A DNA stretch of 64,000 nucleotides from Acholoe squamosa (taxonomy: Eukaryota; Annelida; Polychaeta; Phyllodocida; Polynoidae): NCBI GenBank assembly GCA_949317995.1, contig OX439043.1:58793339-58857338 (forward strand). Direction: 5' to 3'. Position numbers and translations under genes: made by a program. Under the pieces are notes generated by a model. It saw nothing but the letters and a program-made list of their open reading frames with translations, searched no databases and was not told the DNA's origin. Positions 12,247 through 23,055 of this stretch are shown here, in pieces (position 1 is the first letter of the stretch; every line of letters starts with the position of its first letter).

Positions 12247-13840
12247 TTATATATAAGTAGCCTAATGAAACCTGAATTCATGCTGTTGATAATCAGTGTA
12301 GGCGTTGGTATTCTACACAATTCCTATAGGGTAGGCCCAAGTGTTTTATAAGTTTGGCCATTTCGATGTCATTAGGAAATGATTTGGGTGTCATGAGCAA
12401 CTCCCGCAAGTACAAATTCAATTTTTGGCTTGTTTTTGGGACTTCCAGTCCTAACTACCAACCCTATATCACCAGAAACACGTCGTATTCTTTGGCCTTG
12501 CCAGTTTTTCGTCGCTCTCATACCAATTTCATGTAAGAGATTTGCACCCCACAAGGTACGGCTGTGCCTACAGGTGTAGGCCGTTTATCAGCAATAAAGG
12601 GTAAAACATTTCTTGGCACTGCATCACCTCAAGTTTTTGTTGAAGAAAATACTCACAGCCTTTAAATAATTCTAGGTAATGTTGTTCCTTTCCATGCCAA
12701 GTGATACATCTAAACCTCCTGCTCGGGCTGTTGACACACGAAATAGGGGAACCAAATCCCACATTGCTTCACAATTTATTGTTAGCCCCATAACATTAGA
12801 TAAATCTCGTTGCTACCCGAGGGAGCTAATAATTCTCCTCTCTGGGCTGTTGGCTACCAGCATACCTGTCTCATGTTTTTATGATGCAACAAAAGAGTCT
12901 ATAGATCCCTCTCTGATAGTGAAGTCAGGCATTTTCTGCTTGAGGAAGGCAGGAAATTAATCTTTTATCTTACAAATTGAAGAGTGCTCTCTTGGACAGT
13001 CCAAGGAGTTCCACTATAATACATTTTCATTACCTTCTCATTTCCTTTCAACATAACAACTGTGTGAGGATAATGTTAAGTTGGATCAACGGAGTATAGA
13101 ACGAAATCGTAAAATTCAGGAAGATGGTATAGCAAATCACATTATTGGTGATATAAAATAATACGTAGGGCTTCGTTGACGAAGTGAGATCCATTACCAT
13201 AGGCTTCAGTAGAATATATTTAAAATGGCATCTAACCTGTATTTCTACTACGTACGTAGATTAGGAGCTACATGTCGGCAGTGAACAGTAATCCTCCCCT
13301 CCTTATTCTTAACTTTACAATGAAACTCTATTTATGGGTTCAGGACGCCCGTGGTCATGAACAATAGGAAACTGGTGAAGTTCAATCTTCCCTTTCAGTT
13401 TGTGATCCGTGTACTATAGCTCCGTCTATTGAATTCCCTAGACTTCTATAGCTAGGATTACCATCACCAATGGGGCAAGACCAAAGTGCAATTTTCTGTA
13501 CAGACTTTGTAATCCGAGCTAAAAGGTCAAGACCTATAGATATAAAAAAAAAAAGAAAAGCTAAAAATAGGGTATACTTCGGGTACTCACAATTAAATAA
13601 TACTTCAGGTAAACATCGAAGATAGATCAACAACAACATCACGTATTTAGATACAGGTCTATGACTTATTATCATGTAAGGAAGTATAGTTGACACCGCT
13701 GGGGAAATTCATTGAATTTACAGAGGGGGGGGGGCGTAGGCCTCACAGAGAAACCAACGTATTGTAAAGTAGTGAACAGAGAAAGTCCCCTCATAGAGAA
13801 CTACCGGTATGCTTAAATAGATTTTGATATGAAAACTTAC
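11556..13840. other. Intergenic; (TA)n at 12190-12245
   Basis: No exon, RNA gene or paired element recognised apart from one TA microsatellite. Small open frames in 12354-12960 have no domain-like features. Confidence 0.45.
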
Positions 13841-13917
13841 CTCTCACGTGGCATCTGTTGGCCATGAGAGACACTGGAGTAGTTGCTTGTAGTATCTCCT
13901 GATCCTGGGGTAAACTC
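13841..13917 (-). CDS. Candidate coding exon, gene unknown
   Basis: On the minus strand the segment is bounded by a pyrimidine-poor but valid AG (…TTAGCTGCAG) and a strong GTAAGT donor. It encodes 25 codons plus 2 nt reading EFTPGSGDTTSNYSSVSHGQ followed by QMPRE, a composition more protein-like than the surrounding noise. A preceding open block ending at a GTGAGT donor (about 13980) is phase-compatible, but the implied intron would be only about 62 bp. No neighbouring exon set could be assembled. The candidate may be spurious. Confidence 0.25.
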
Positions 13918-14513
13918 CTGCAGCTAACTGACCAACAGGACCATCCAGCATCCATGCCCGTCACTAGGCTACTGAGGGACTCACCAGAATCACGCGAGAT
14001 CCAGCCCCGCACGAGACCACTGGTTCACAGTGAGCGCCTGCCGAGTGTACACACATGGGACACATGGAGGTGGGGTACCAGTGGGAATATAAGTGACTAA
14101 ACTGCAACACAAGTACCCCATAGTCTGGTTCCAAGTGTAGGGGTCAGAAATAGGTGAGGGTATATGGTGGTTTTATAGTTGTTGATGGGACAGGAAAGGA
14201 GTAAAATACATAGAATTGTAAGTAGGCATGGGTGTGCATATCATTTTATTGTTTTGTTCTCATGAGACTCATCTATGATATCAAGTTCTTTAAACAAAAT
14301 AAAGAGACTTTTCTTCCAGCAGTTGCAACTTAAGACACGTGTGATCACGTGGAGAAAGGAATTTAAAAAGGGAACGAAGAACTGGGAGGGCAACTATTGA
14401 GGATAAGTGCACTCTTGTCAGTCTTAGGATGATGATGCAATATAAATATTTTGTATTATCGGCTGTTTGCGTCACAGCTGAATCGTCTTTTGCTACAGGT
14501 AGGCCTACATCTA

Positions 14514-14600
14514 GGGCGCTGGTTCCACAGGCCTACAATTGGTCGGATTAGCCCTAATCCGAAGATTTATAATACAAAAGTTTAGAAAAGAATCAGTTGG
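14514..14600. mobile_element. Half copy of the TGGTTCCACAGG MITE
   Basis: It carries the left-end words of the complete element at 19953-20085 (GCGCTGGTTCCACAGGCCTA, GGTCGGATTAG, CGAAGATTTATAATA), but no matching right end follows. Confidence 0.5.
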
Positions 14601-14754
14601 ATTAGTGCTAAGTAAGTAGGGATGTAAGTCTTCATGTATATCTGAAACACCATTGAGAATTTGGAGAACGAACTCTTCGAAATTGCCATTTTGGAAGTGA
14701 TTTTATTATCAAGCAAAGAGGTTTTGAGTTAATTGGGGCAAACGAAATTTTGTC

Positions 14755-14945
14755 CTCTCATGAGGGGAGGACCTGGGGGGGGGCGCAAAAATGGATGCAA
14801 ATTATATTAGGCCGTGGGCTGGGGTGGGGGTCGTTAAAAAAAGTTTTTGAACGCTCTTCAGCAGGGACGTCAAACGGTTTTATAAATCAATTTTTGGGCG
14901 AAATCTCACCCTTCTCCTGTTGTTTAACAATGATCACTCCCAGGA
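14755..14945. mobile_element. Diverged copy of the GGGAGTGATC family
   Basis: It starts with a G-rich block and ends with CTGTTGTTTAACAATGATCA followed by CTCCC, the characteristic end of the family seen complete at 34717-35040. The interior differs. From 15000 to 15270, runs of ACAGCCCC plus C/T homopolymers follow. Confidence 0.45.
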
Positions 14946-15751
14946 CCAAAGATCCGGGGAGGGGGGCTGAGTCTTTGATTAGTAGTACCAACAGCGAAAC
15001 TACAGCCACCCCTTTTTTGCTATTTTACAGCCCCTTTTTTTACTGCCCCCTTTTTGAAGAAGTCTGTTAACAGCCCCCCCCCTTTTTGTGGCCCTCTTCC
15101 ATATAAATCAAGGTTCTGTGACAATAATACTCATGATTTAATAGCCCTGGGATGATTACATGGAATATTCAAGTCACTTTCTTTCCATGCAAGTTATAAT
15201 ATGTATTTACAGCCCCTAATCTCAAGATGTAATTCAGTCAACAGCCTCCATTTTCTCCCCCCCCCCTTTGACACATCACCAGCCACCGCTTTGTGGGGTT
15301 GGTACCACAGTTGGTACCCAAACTGAGGTTCAGTGCCCCCTGGGCCATAGACTAACATCTATTTTTATAAATGTGAATTTATCTTTTTAGCAAATAAAAA
15401 CTGTACATACAGATAGCGGTAATTCCTCTCATGTAATCTTTTCATGTTATTAATACTAACATGCTATTGATGTAACTCACGGGATCTTATCTTCATTATT
15501 AAGATATTAAATATAATTAAATGTGTAGAACGATCGGTATGACGTTAAGCTCATTAAGGCCCCTTTACCTAATACATAGAGTATATAGTATTATTGTCTC
15601 TCTTTATGTTCTATGCCTAATAACATTGCAAACGAGGAGCATATGGTTGAGTGGGTTGCGTGCATGAAGGTAGCATGGCTCATCGGCAGGTCCGGGTACA
15701 CTTTGGTGTTCCCACGCGCATGCAGGGTGATGCGGGTCTATAAAATGACTA

Positions 15752-16057
15752 ACTACACTGCAAAAAAGGTGTTTAAAGATACACACCAAATTTTCTCAAC
15801 ACCAATATTTAAACATCTAAACACTTGAAGTGTTTAGGTGTTTAGCTTTTAAACACTTATTCTCAAACACCTAAACACTGAAGTGTTTAAGTGTTTAGCA
15901 TTTAAACACTTGGTTAAACACTTCCTAGTTAAACGCGTTTAAAATTAAACGCGTTTAACACTTAAGAAGTGTTGAGAAAAGTGGGACAAATAAGTGTTTA
16001 ACCAAGTGTTTAACTTCTAAACACTGGTGTTTAATCCCTAAACACTGTTTTTACAGT
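15752..16057. mobile_element. Palindrome-dense TIR element, AAACAC family, short copy
   Basis: The ends are CACTGCAAAAAAGGTGTTTA and its approximate inverse TAAACACTGTTTTTACAGTG, flanked by TA on both sides. The interior is almost wholly made of TAAACACTT / AAGTGTTTA words in alternating orientation, including GTTTAAAC and ACGCGT palindromes. No coding. A longer relative with the same ends is at 18757-19646. Confidence 0.7.
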
Positions 16058-16141
16058 GTATGACGTTATAACCCTCCACCCTGCCACCACTGACGACGCA
16101 CTGCCCAACAACTAACACCGGGGCCCTTGATGGGGGGTCCC

Positions 16142-16259
16142 CATGTCCTATGTCGATTTTAAGAAATTGCCATGTCCCCATGTCGATTTTAAGAAATTGC
16201 CATGTCACCATGTCGATTTTAAGAAATTGCCATGTCACTGTGTCGATTTTAAGGAAGTG
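16142..16259. repeat. 30-bp minisatellite, four near-identical units plus decayed ones
   Basis: The unit contains ATGTCGATTTTAAGAAATTG and CCATGTC and repeats at an exact 30-bp period. Degenerate units continue to about 16313. Because 30 is a multiple of three, the minus strand shows a repeating decapeptide that is not a gene. One diverged single unit exists near 4432. Confidence 0.9.
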
Positions 16260-16319
16260 GCCATGTCACATGTCACTAAGCCAAAAAATGCTCATGTCAC
16301 CATGTCGATTTTAGGGGTC

Positions 16320-17663
16320 TAGAGCCATAACACCCCAAACCCACCATCTCTCCTTCATCACCTCTTATCTCTACCTCTATCCTCTCTGTCCTTCACCCTT
16401 TTAGTGGTGCATATTGAATTAAATCTTCATGTCTTTGGGTTGACAAGATTCATAAATGTAGCCATGGTGAGCGGCCCATTGGGCTGCATCCATGCATCAT
16501 GCTGAGCGTTTGGGAGTGTATTAACCCTTCTGGTCGGCATGATGTATGAATGAATAGACTCGCCAGGCCTGCACCATGACTGCAAATGCACTTTTCTACC
16601 CTTAAAGTGTTAATCCCGCCTAATCTCCTCCCCAGATATATATAGAAGAGGGTTATACCAGGCAAGGATCCATCCTGTCTATAATCTTATCCTAAATACG
16701 CCAGCTTAGCATTAGCTCAGTTGACCTAGGTCCTGATGGGGGCCCAGGGTGTCTCATCCATCTTCAGCAGCCACCCCATCCAAAGTTGCCCCCTCCCTAC
16801 ATCCCTTTCAAAATCCTGGATCCGCTTCTGGCCAGTCTCTCGTCAGATCCCAACTATATGAGATCATTGTTTCAAATGCAATGCACCTTTTACACATTAT
16901 GTATACGGAATAACCTCAATTGGTAAAATTACCGGAATATAATATTTAAATCATACTGATTTCACAAAGTTATCTTTAATACCTATAACTGGCCTTATTT
17001 GGGGGTTGTTTTCGAATTTATACCCTACGATCCTACTTTCTGTCGCTGGACCACTAACTACCATACCACCCTGATGTCCCAACAGAACCCCCATCAACCC
17101 TAGTGTGGATAGCATCAGCACACTCATCAGCCCAACCCTATTCACCAGAACCCTTGGGGATCCAGACAGCAGCTGTGTGGCTGGATGGGGATTGGGGGTC
17201 GTGGGGTGGATTGAGGAGGCAGGTACAGGGAGGCTCTTTTCCCAGTAGGATCCCAGGGGCATCTGGGGGTAGGCTTGGGATTTCGACCTGGCCGGAAGTC
17301 GTATGACGTCACACTGTAGACAAAAGTTTATGTCACTGCAGTTCCTCAGGGCAGTGTCGGGACGTGGTTTCAGATGAGATCTCATCTGAATCTTATATAG
17401 GGTTTCAGATGAGATCTCATCTGAATCTAATGCTATCGGGTATCCATCAGCAATGATAGGGGAATTAAAAAGATTTGAGATTAATAGTGAACCAAATAAT
17501 CATCCAAGCTTTTATAGAACTAGAAACAATTAAAGGGCTAAGGATAGTGTCCCTACGCCGTCCGTCAAAACCCGGGAACCGCGACGGCATCAACATTCGT
17601 CTCCGCGGAGGGCCAGGTCGATTGTCCAAGCATGCACCTTTTTGCAGTTTTTCCAGTTGGATT
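16320..17663. other. Intergenic; weak candidate first exon at 17029-17127 (-)
   Basis: No firm gene. On the minus strand an ATG at 17127 opens 33 codons whose residues 2-16 are hydrophobic, like a signal peptide (MSVLMLSTLGLMGVLLG), ending at a GTAGGG site. This could be the first exon of a secreted protein, but nothing downstream supports it. Around 16805-16828 lies another copy of the TCCTGGATCCGC end motif. Confidence 0.25.
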
Positions 17664-17800
17664 TCAGGTGAAGCCCATAAAGTTAGACGAAGGAGGAATG
17701 CCGGCCCCTGAGAGGTAGCTGCTGGGTGCTCCACCAGGCGGCGCGGGCCGTGCGGGGGCGGCCACTGATTGTGGTATAGTTGTGGGGAAGGATATAGGGG
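17664..17800 (-). CDS. Candidate terminal coding exon, gene unknown
   Basis: Minus-strand block preceded by a good acceptor (CTCTTTTTTTGCCTAG) and read in phase 2 for 44 codons to TGA. The product is Pro/Ala/Ser/Gly-rich and ends in ARPAPPGGAPSSYLSGAGIP then PSSNFMGFT. The block is an island of high GC in AT-rich surroundings, as expected of an exon. No upstream exon was found in the window, so the gene cannot be named. Confidence 0.33.
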
Positions 17801-18756
17801 CTAGGCAAAAAAAGAGGTATTTTATTTGCATAGAGTTTGTATATGACAGACCGCATGATATCTTCTCTCCCTATACAACAAATGTGCTGATCTGAATCAG
17901 ATAGCAGCACAAAGCAGTACATATTGTAATGTTGTGTTTCTCACTAAACTTAGGAGACGATGATGGTCTTCAGAGTTTACCTGAGTCTGGATGCCCATTA
18001 AAGATGTTCATAATAATGTTATATTTATTAGAATGCAAATTTATGTTGAACCTCCCAGCTACCCCAAAATTTTAGATAATCTGTTGTCAATGCGTAACAT
18101 CCCATCTAAAATATCCAGTATGGATTTCAATTTAAATCCAATTCAATTTCGAAGCGTCGGGCTGTGACTGACGTTTATTAGACAATCTCCACCAACATAC
18201 CCCGGTATTGTACATGTGAAGGGAGCATTAAAGTATGACGTCATTACAAGTTTTTTCTCCTATCCCCAGACCCCACCTTCATCGCTGCCCGGTGATATAG
18301 CTATTTCTGATATGGTTTAATATAGAATAGTACATTTTCAATGAAAGCATTTTCAATTTCATTGAACAGTCCCGATGGACTAATATCGAGCAGAGACTTC
18401 AGTCACAGATTAAAACAATCTGTTTCAACCTATTCAAGAGGTAATAATTCCTCAGTGGGCTACAAGATTAATTCATGTGTTGAAGTTTGACAGCCTGATC
18501 CCTTTCTTCAGTAAAATCTAAGTGCGACAGGCTGGTTACTTATCTAAATCAAAGACAACCAGAAGAACTCCTGGCAAGGCAGTTTGCTCGAGCTTCCTCT
18601 ATCAAAGGTTCCGTCAACAGGAGGCGATTATGTCGAAATAGACTGGGAGGGCATGCGTGGGTGTTCTAATAGATTCTAATGGGCGATAATATCCGTTACA
18701 TATTACTTGATACACACGCCTCATCCTACACAAATAGCAAGACACCTATGGCTCTG
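17801..18756. other. Intergenic, no gene seen
   Basis: No exon, RNA gene or repeat structure recognised. Confidence 0.4.
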
Positions 18757-19646
18757 CACACTGCAAAAATGGTGTTTAAATTTTAAACATGTTTAGATCT
18801 AAACACGTTTAAAACCTAAACATATAGGTCAGTTAGGTGTCTCATCTACTACACATTTAGGAAATGAACACTTTTATTCTAACTACATAAACATTTACGC
18901 TAAACATGTTTAGATGTTTAGAGTTGAGACAGTTGAATAGTAGGTGTTTAGATTTAAACATCAATATGTTTAGATACTTGGATGTTGAATCCACACCAGG
19001 TAGCAGCACTACCTTTGACTGGACTATCTGCACACAGTTATAATCAACTGTTGTGACAAATGTCCCCAAATCACATGTTTATCATGGTTTCATTTCATAG
19101 AATGTCATGTGAATAGAATGGGCAATAGTAAATTGACTAGATTCACCTCATGCCACCATCATTTCCATAAAATAATCAATAAGCTCCATGACTGACACCT
19201 ATTTGATGTTATTCTGGAATAGATAAGGCAATTTCCTTCCTGCCAAGCTGTTGTACTTTCTCAAGTCTCTCATTCTGATGCAGTGTGTAATATATGTACA
19301 CATATATAGCTGTGGCTGACATCTTTGGAGACTTTGACAAGTAAATACCTGCTGATGCCCCCCCCCCCCATTAAATGAGAAAAAAATATATATCTCTGTT
19401 TTTTAATGCATACATGTCTGCAAACCTTGAATCTCCATCAAATCATTTAAACATCTAAACACAAAAATTCATAAACACCTAAACACAAAAATTCATATAT
19501 CTAAACACAAAAGTTTTAACCTAAACACCTACAGTTCTAAACACTTGAGCTAAGCACATTGTTTAGGAAATTAATGTGATTACAAAAACGTTGCAAGAAT
19601 ATGTTTAGAATTGTGTTTAGGATCTAAACACCATTTTTGCAGTGCA
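18757..19646. mobile_element. Palindrome-dense TIR element, AAACAC family, long copy
   Basis: The ends CACTGCAAAAATGGTGTTTA and TAAACACCATTTTTGCAGTG are perfect inverted copies. Both subterminal zones (about 250 bp left, 230 bp right) are packed with TAAACA / TGTTTA words such as CTAAACAC, ATGTTTAGAT and AACATGTTTAGA. The middle (about 18980-19430) is unrelated and non-coding. The structure looks like a non-autonomous DNA transposon with arrays of subterminal binding sites. Confidence 0.8.
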
Positions 19647-19952
19647 GGGCTCTGCTCGTACAGCTATAGGCTGAGATCCTACTGGTCCATAACCATGTAT
19701 ACCTGTTTTCTGTAGGATTTCAATTCTCTATTCTGAGCGCAGACATCTTAAGAATACAGTGCTAGGTATAGCACTGTATAAAGCTAAGTTGAGCAATAAG
19801 AGGGTTGATTGTCAGGCTGGAAAAGCTTTAGATGGATGGTAAAAAATTCTGCTTGATACCATGGCATTTTAAATAAGATGGAACTCAATAAAAACCAATT
19901 AGAAAATGAAAAGTCATTTCCTATGCCAAGACCCGTCCGAAACCATACACCT

Positions 19953-20085
19953 ATAGTGCTGGTTCCACAGGCTTAAAATCGGTCGGAATAGTCCTAATAC
20001 GACGATTTATGATATATCAAAAGTATAGAAAAATATATCTAGTGGTAATCCGACCGATTTTACCCTGTGAAACCAACGCTATTTA
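19953..20085. mobile_element. 130-bp MITE with 35-40 bp TIRs (TGGTTCCACAGG family)
   Basis: Left end: AGTGCTGGTTCCACAGGCTT followed by AAAATCGGTCGGA. Right end: TCCGACCGATTTTACCCTGT followed by GAAACCAACGCTA, its inverse with a few mismatches. There is almost no interior, so the single strand would fold into one hairpin. A half copy lies at 14514. Confidence 0.8.
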
Positions 20086-21269
20086 ACCCTGGTCTATAAG
20101 TCAACGCTAACCCCTATCCAAACCCTAGCCTCAATGGAAGATGTTGGGTTTAATGTGGCAACATTAAGCCAGGGAAGTTTGAATAGTTCCTGAACTAGGG
20201 ACAGGATATAACTATTTAATAAACCAACAGAGAGGAAGTATCTCTTGAAAAGATTTCGACACAGTGGAAGTCGGCTGATGATATAACAGGTTTTGTGTAA
20301 AAAGTCTCCTGCACTATTATTTCTATAACTGTGACATGTACTGGAAAAGGGGGTCTTATTGCCCCCTGCACTAAGACCCCTTTTTGCAGATCGTGTCACA
20401 ACTGGAACTTACATGTAACAACCTAATGAAGAGAGATACAGATGGGAAACTATGCTCTGTAAAGATAAATTCCTTCTTTGGAACCACAAAATGGTAGAGC
20501 GGTCATTCAGTCCTTGCAGTTGTACCAATTTTGAATGACTGACTTCAGTCTACCAGACCCCAGCCTCATGCAGTTTTCAGTCAACAGGCACGTGCTCGCT
20601 GATTCTCTGCTGGTGGTCATAATGTTGTAATAAGGGAGTAAACAACCTGCACAAGAAGCCAGATAAGTCCACATGTGGGGGTCAGACGGGGAGTAGTAAT
20701 AAAAGTTGTACAAAAGCTGAAATCACTAGGTCACGATGGTGCCAACAAAGATTACAGTATACCGATTCAATCAGAAAGATATGGGAGTTCCCAGGAAAAG
20801 ATTCATGGTGAAGTGTGTGTGTGTGTTGGGGGAGAGGGGGGGGGTTAATGGTAGGCTTTCTTGAGTCAGCCATCAATATCCACTGCCCACTTGGCAGTTT
20901 AAATTATATTTAGAAAAAAACAAAACACATACACACAAAAAGAAACAACGTTTCTCTTCCATTTTATATGATGATAGGCCTAAATAGGAGCTTTGTCTAC
21001 AAAGGACAAGCCCTGTCCTCCCAAGATAAAAAAGAAAATGATGGGACTATAATATACACTCATGTATATGCATATGATTAACAGCGGCGAGTGATAGGTG
21101 CCAGGGACTACTTGTTGCACGAAACAATACAGGTTAATATTGGTAACCATGGCAAAGTTACCCCGACTATATAACGGCACAATTTCAAACGACTCGCCAG
21201 TCAGGACCAAGAACTCATTTAGTGCACAACACCTCTATGCTGGGGGTTGGCACAATATTTTAATTTTTA
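20086..21269. other. Intergenic, no gene seen
   Basis: Small antisense open frames exist but none has recognisable protein character. Confidence 0.4.
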
Positions 21270-22630
21270 GGTGTGCCAATTTTATCACACTAATAGACTA
21301 ACTTTCGGTCTTAGATGTGCTCCATATATATTTAACCAAATTTCTGACTTTTTGGCAAAAGTTGCTAATTTCTATGGCATTGACAGGCTAGTTAATTATC
21401 TAGATGACTTCATCATCATTGCCAACTCAGAAGAGGAATGTCTGCGTCAAAGGAATCTATTAATAGAAACAATGGAGTATTTTGGCTTTAGGTCATGTGT
21501 ATTTCTGGGAATCAACATTGACTCCGTTAAAATGGAATTACCATTGCCAAAAGAGAAGGTTGACAATTTAGCTGTTGCCATAGATGATTGCATTGGTAGA
21601 AAATTTGTCAGCAAGAAAACCTTATAAAGTATTGGAGGTTTATATAATGTCATTTTGCTCTGAAGTGGTTAGAGGTGGCCGTACTTTCAGTAGGCAAGTG
21701 TACGATTTAATGGCTAAGTCTAAAAATGGAGGTGTAATTAAAATTAATCCAGGTATAATCAATGATTTCTTATGGTGGAAAGACTTTTGCAAAGTATTCA
21801 ACTGTAGAAGTTTAATTCTGAATGATGTACTAGATAAACCAATGGTGTCTGATGCTTCCATTAAAGGTTATGGAGCTTGGTGTGGCTCAGATTTTTTATA
21901 TGGGTCCTGAAGCAATATTGACAGGTCAAAAATAGGGTTGAACCATTGGGTTCCCCCACCTAAATGTGACAACATTTTAGTTCATGATAGGAACATAAAT
22001 GTATATGAGTTGAGGCCTGTTTTGGTAGGTCGTTAAAGTAGGGGTCATTTGTTTAAAAATTGTCACTTGAACGCTATGACAGACAATATGCAAGTCTTGG
22101 CAATGTTGAATACAGGCCGGAGTAAAAGCCCTCTTTGTATGGAGTGGTTAAGAGAAATTTTTTGGCTTTGCTTAGTGTACAATATCGACATTTATTCAAC
22201 ATATATTAAATCTGCTGACAATCTTCTGGCGAACCAATTGTCGAGGTTACATTACAAAAATGTTCTTGCCAAGTGTGAAAAAACTTTGTCTGAAAATAAT
22301 ATGTGTATTTAAATTTTTCAGATCCCAGAATGAGGTCACTGTTAAGGAAACAGAGAAAGTTTGAATTTGGGTGTTGCCATGACAACTCTAAAAAACAGAA
22401 AACAGCAGTTTAAAAGGAATAAGAAATTTTGTAAAAGATTTTCCCTTAAATTATACCCATGCTTACCATCTCAGGCATCTTTGTATGCCACGTATCTTGC
22501 TAAAGTCAATTGGACTATCCGTAGAGGATATCATGAGGCGTTCTAACTGGAAGTTGAAATGTGTGTACAAATACCTACATGATTCAAAGTCTGAGCTATT
22601 GAAACTTGATGTATTACCAGTGATTAATAT
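21270..22630 (+). pseudogene. Broken DIRS-like (tyrosine-recombinase) retrotransposon: RT, RNase H, YR
   Basis: Pieces in several frames line up in the order of a DIRS/Ngaro-type pol. RT: LTFGLRCAPYIFNQ, then the catalytic block VNYLDDFIII, then FLGINIDSVKMELPLPKEK. Connection and RNase H: VVRGGRTFSR..DLM, WWKDF, SDASIKGYGAW, then TDNMQVLAML, SKSPLCMEWLREIFWL and YIKSADNLLANQLSRL. Recombinase N-terminus: KRFSLKLYPCLPSQASLYAT. The last piece shifts frame into LSVEDIMRRSNWKLKCVYKY, which resembles the recombinase C-terminus with its final Tyr. The middle of the recombinase, with the upstream Arg/His residues, is deleted. Frameshifts and stops show that it is dead. The call rests on motifs, not on a search. 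Confidence 0.72.
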
Positions 22631-22860
22631 GTAATAATTATTACTGCGGGATGTTCCATGTGTTTGCCGGGTGGTTGGCCATTTTTGTGTATTCAGATCA
22701 ATTCCACCAAACACATGTCTCTGTTCAATTATTTATTATCACAGCTTGTATATGTCTTGTAGTACCCATAGCAACCGAGTAATATATATTATAATGTTAA
22801 TATACTGGTAACTACCTGATTATACTAGCTAAAGTATATTGATCTACCATTAGTAGTTAA

Positions 22861-23055
22861 CCCATTGAGGGCTAGCATCGACTATATATAGTCGACACCA
22901 TGGTAGGCCTAGCGTTGACTATAGTCAACACCATGGCAGGCCTAGCGTTGACTATAGTATAGGAATTGAAAATAGGCTCGTCCTCTAGGAACTATACTTT
23001 TTTAAGAGGCCGTCCCCATAGCCAGGGCAACAACTTTTGCTCTGCCCTTAAAGGG
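22861..23055. mobile_element. piggyBac-type MITE with TTAA target duplication
   Basis: TTAA flanks both sides (22857-22860 and 23056-23059). The ends CCCATTGAGGGC and GCCCTTAAAGGG are imperfect inverted repeats starting with CCC, as in the piggyBac superfamily. The interior carries about two and a half tandem units containing the palindromes GACTATATATAGTC / GACTATAGTC and ACACCATGG(T/C)AGGCCT. No coding. Confidence 0.8.

Noticed and set aside
15604..15828. Overlapping 61- and 71-codon ORFs
   Set aside because: No recognisable features, and the plus-strand frame runs into the AAACAC-family element.
16038..16238. Repeating decapeptide frame as a repeat protein
   Set aside because: It is the 30-bp minisatellite read in frame; no start context or splice sites.
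16521..16612. TTAACCCTT…CCCTTAAAGTGTTAA as a second piggyBac MITE
   Set aside because: The ends match over too few bases (CCCTTCTGG against CACTTTAAGG) to support a paired TIR.
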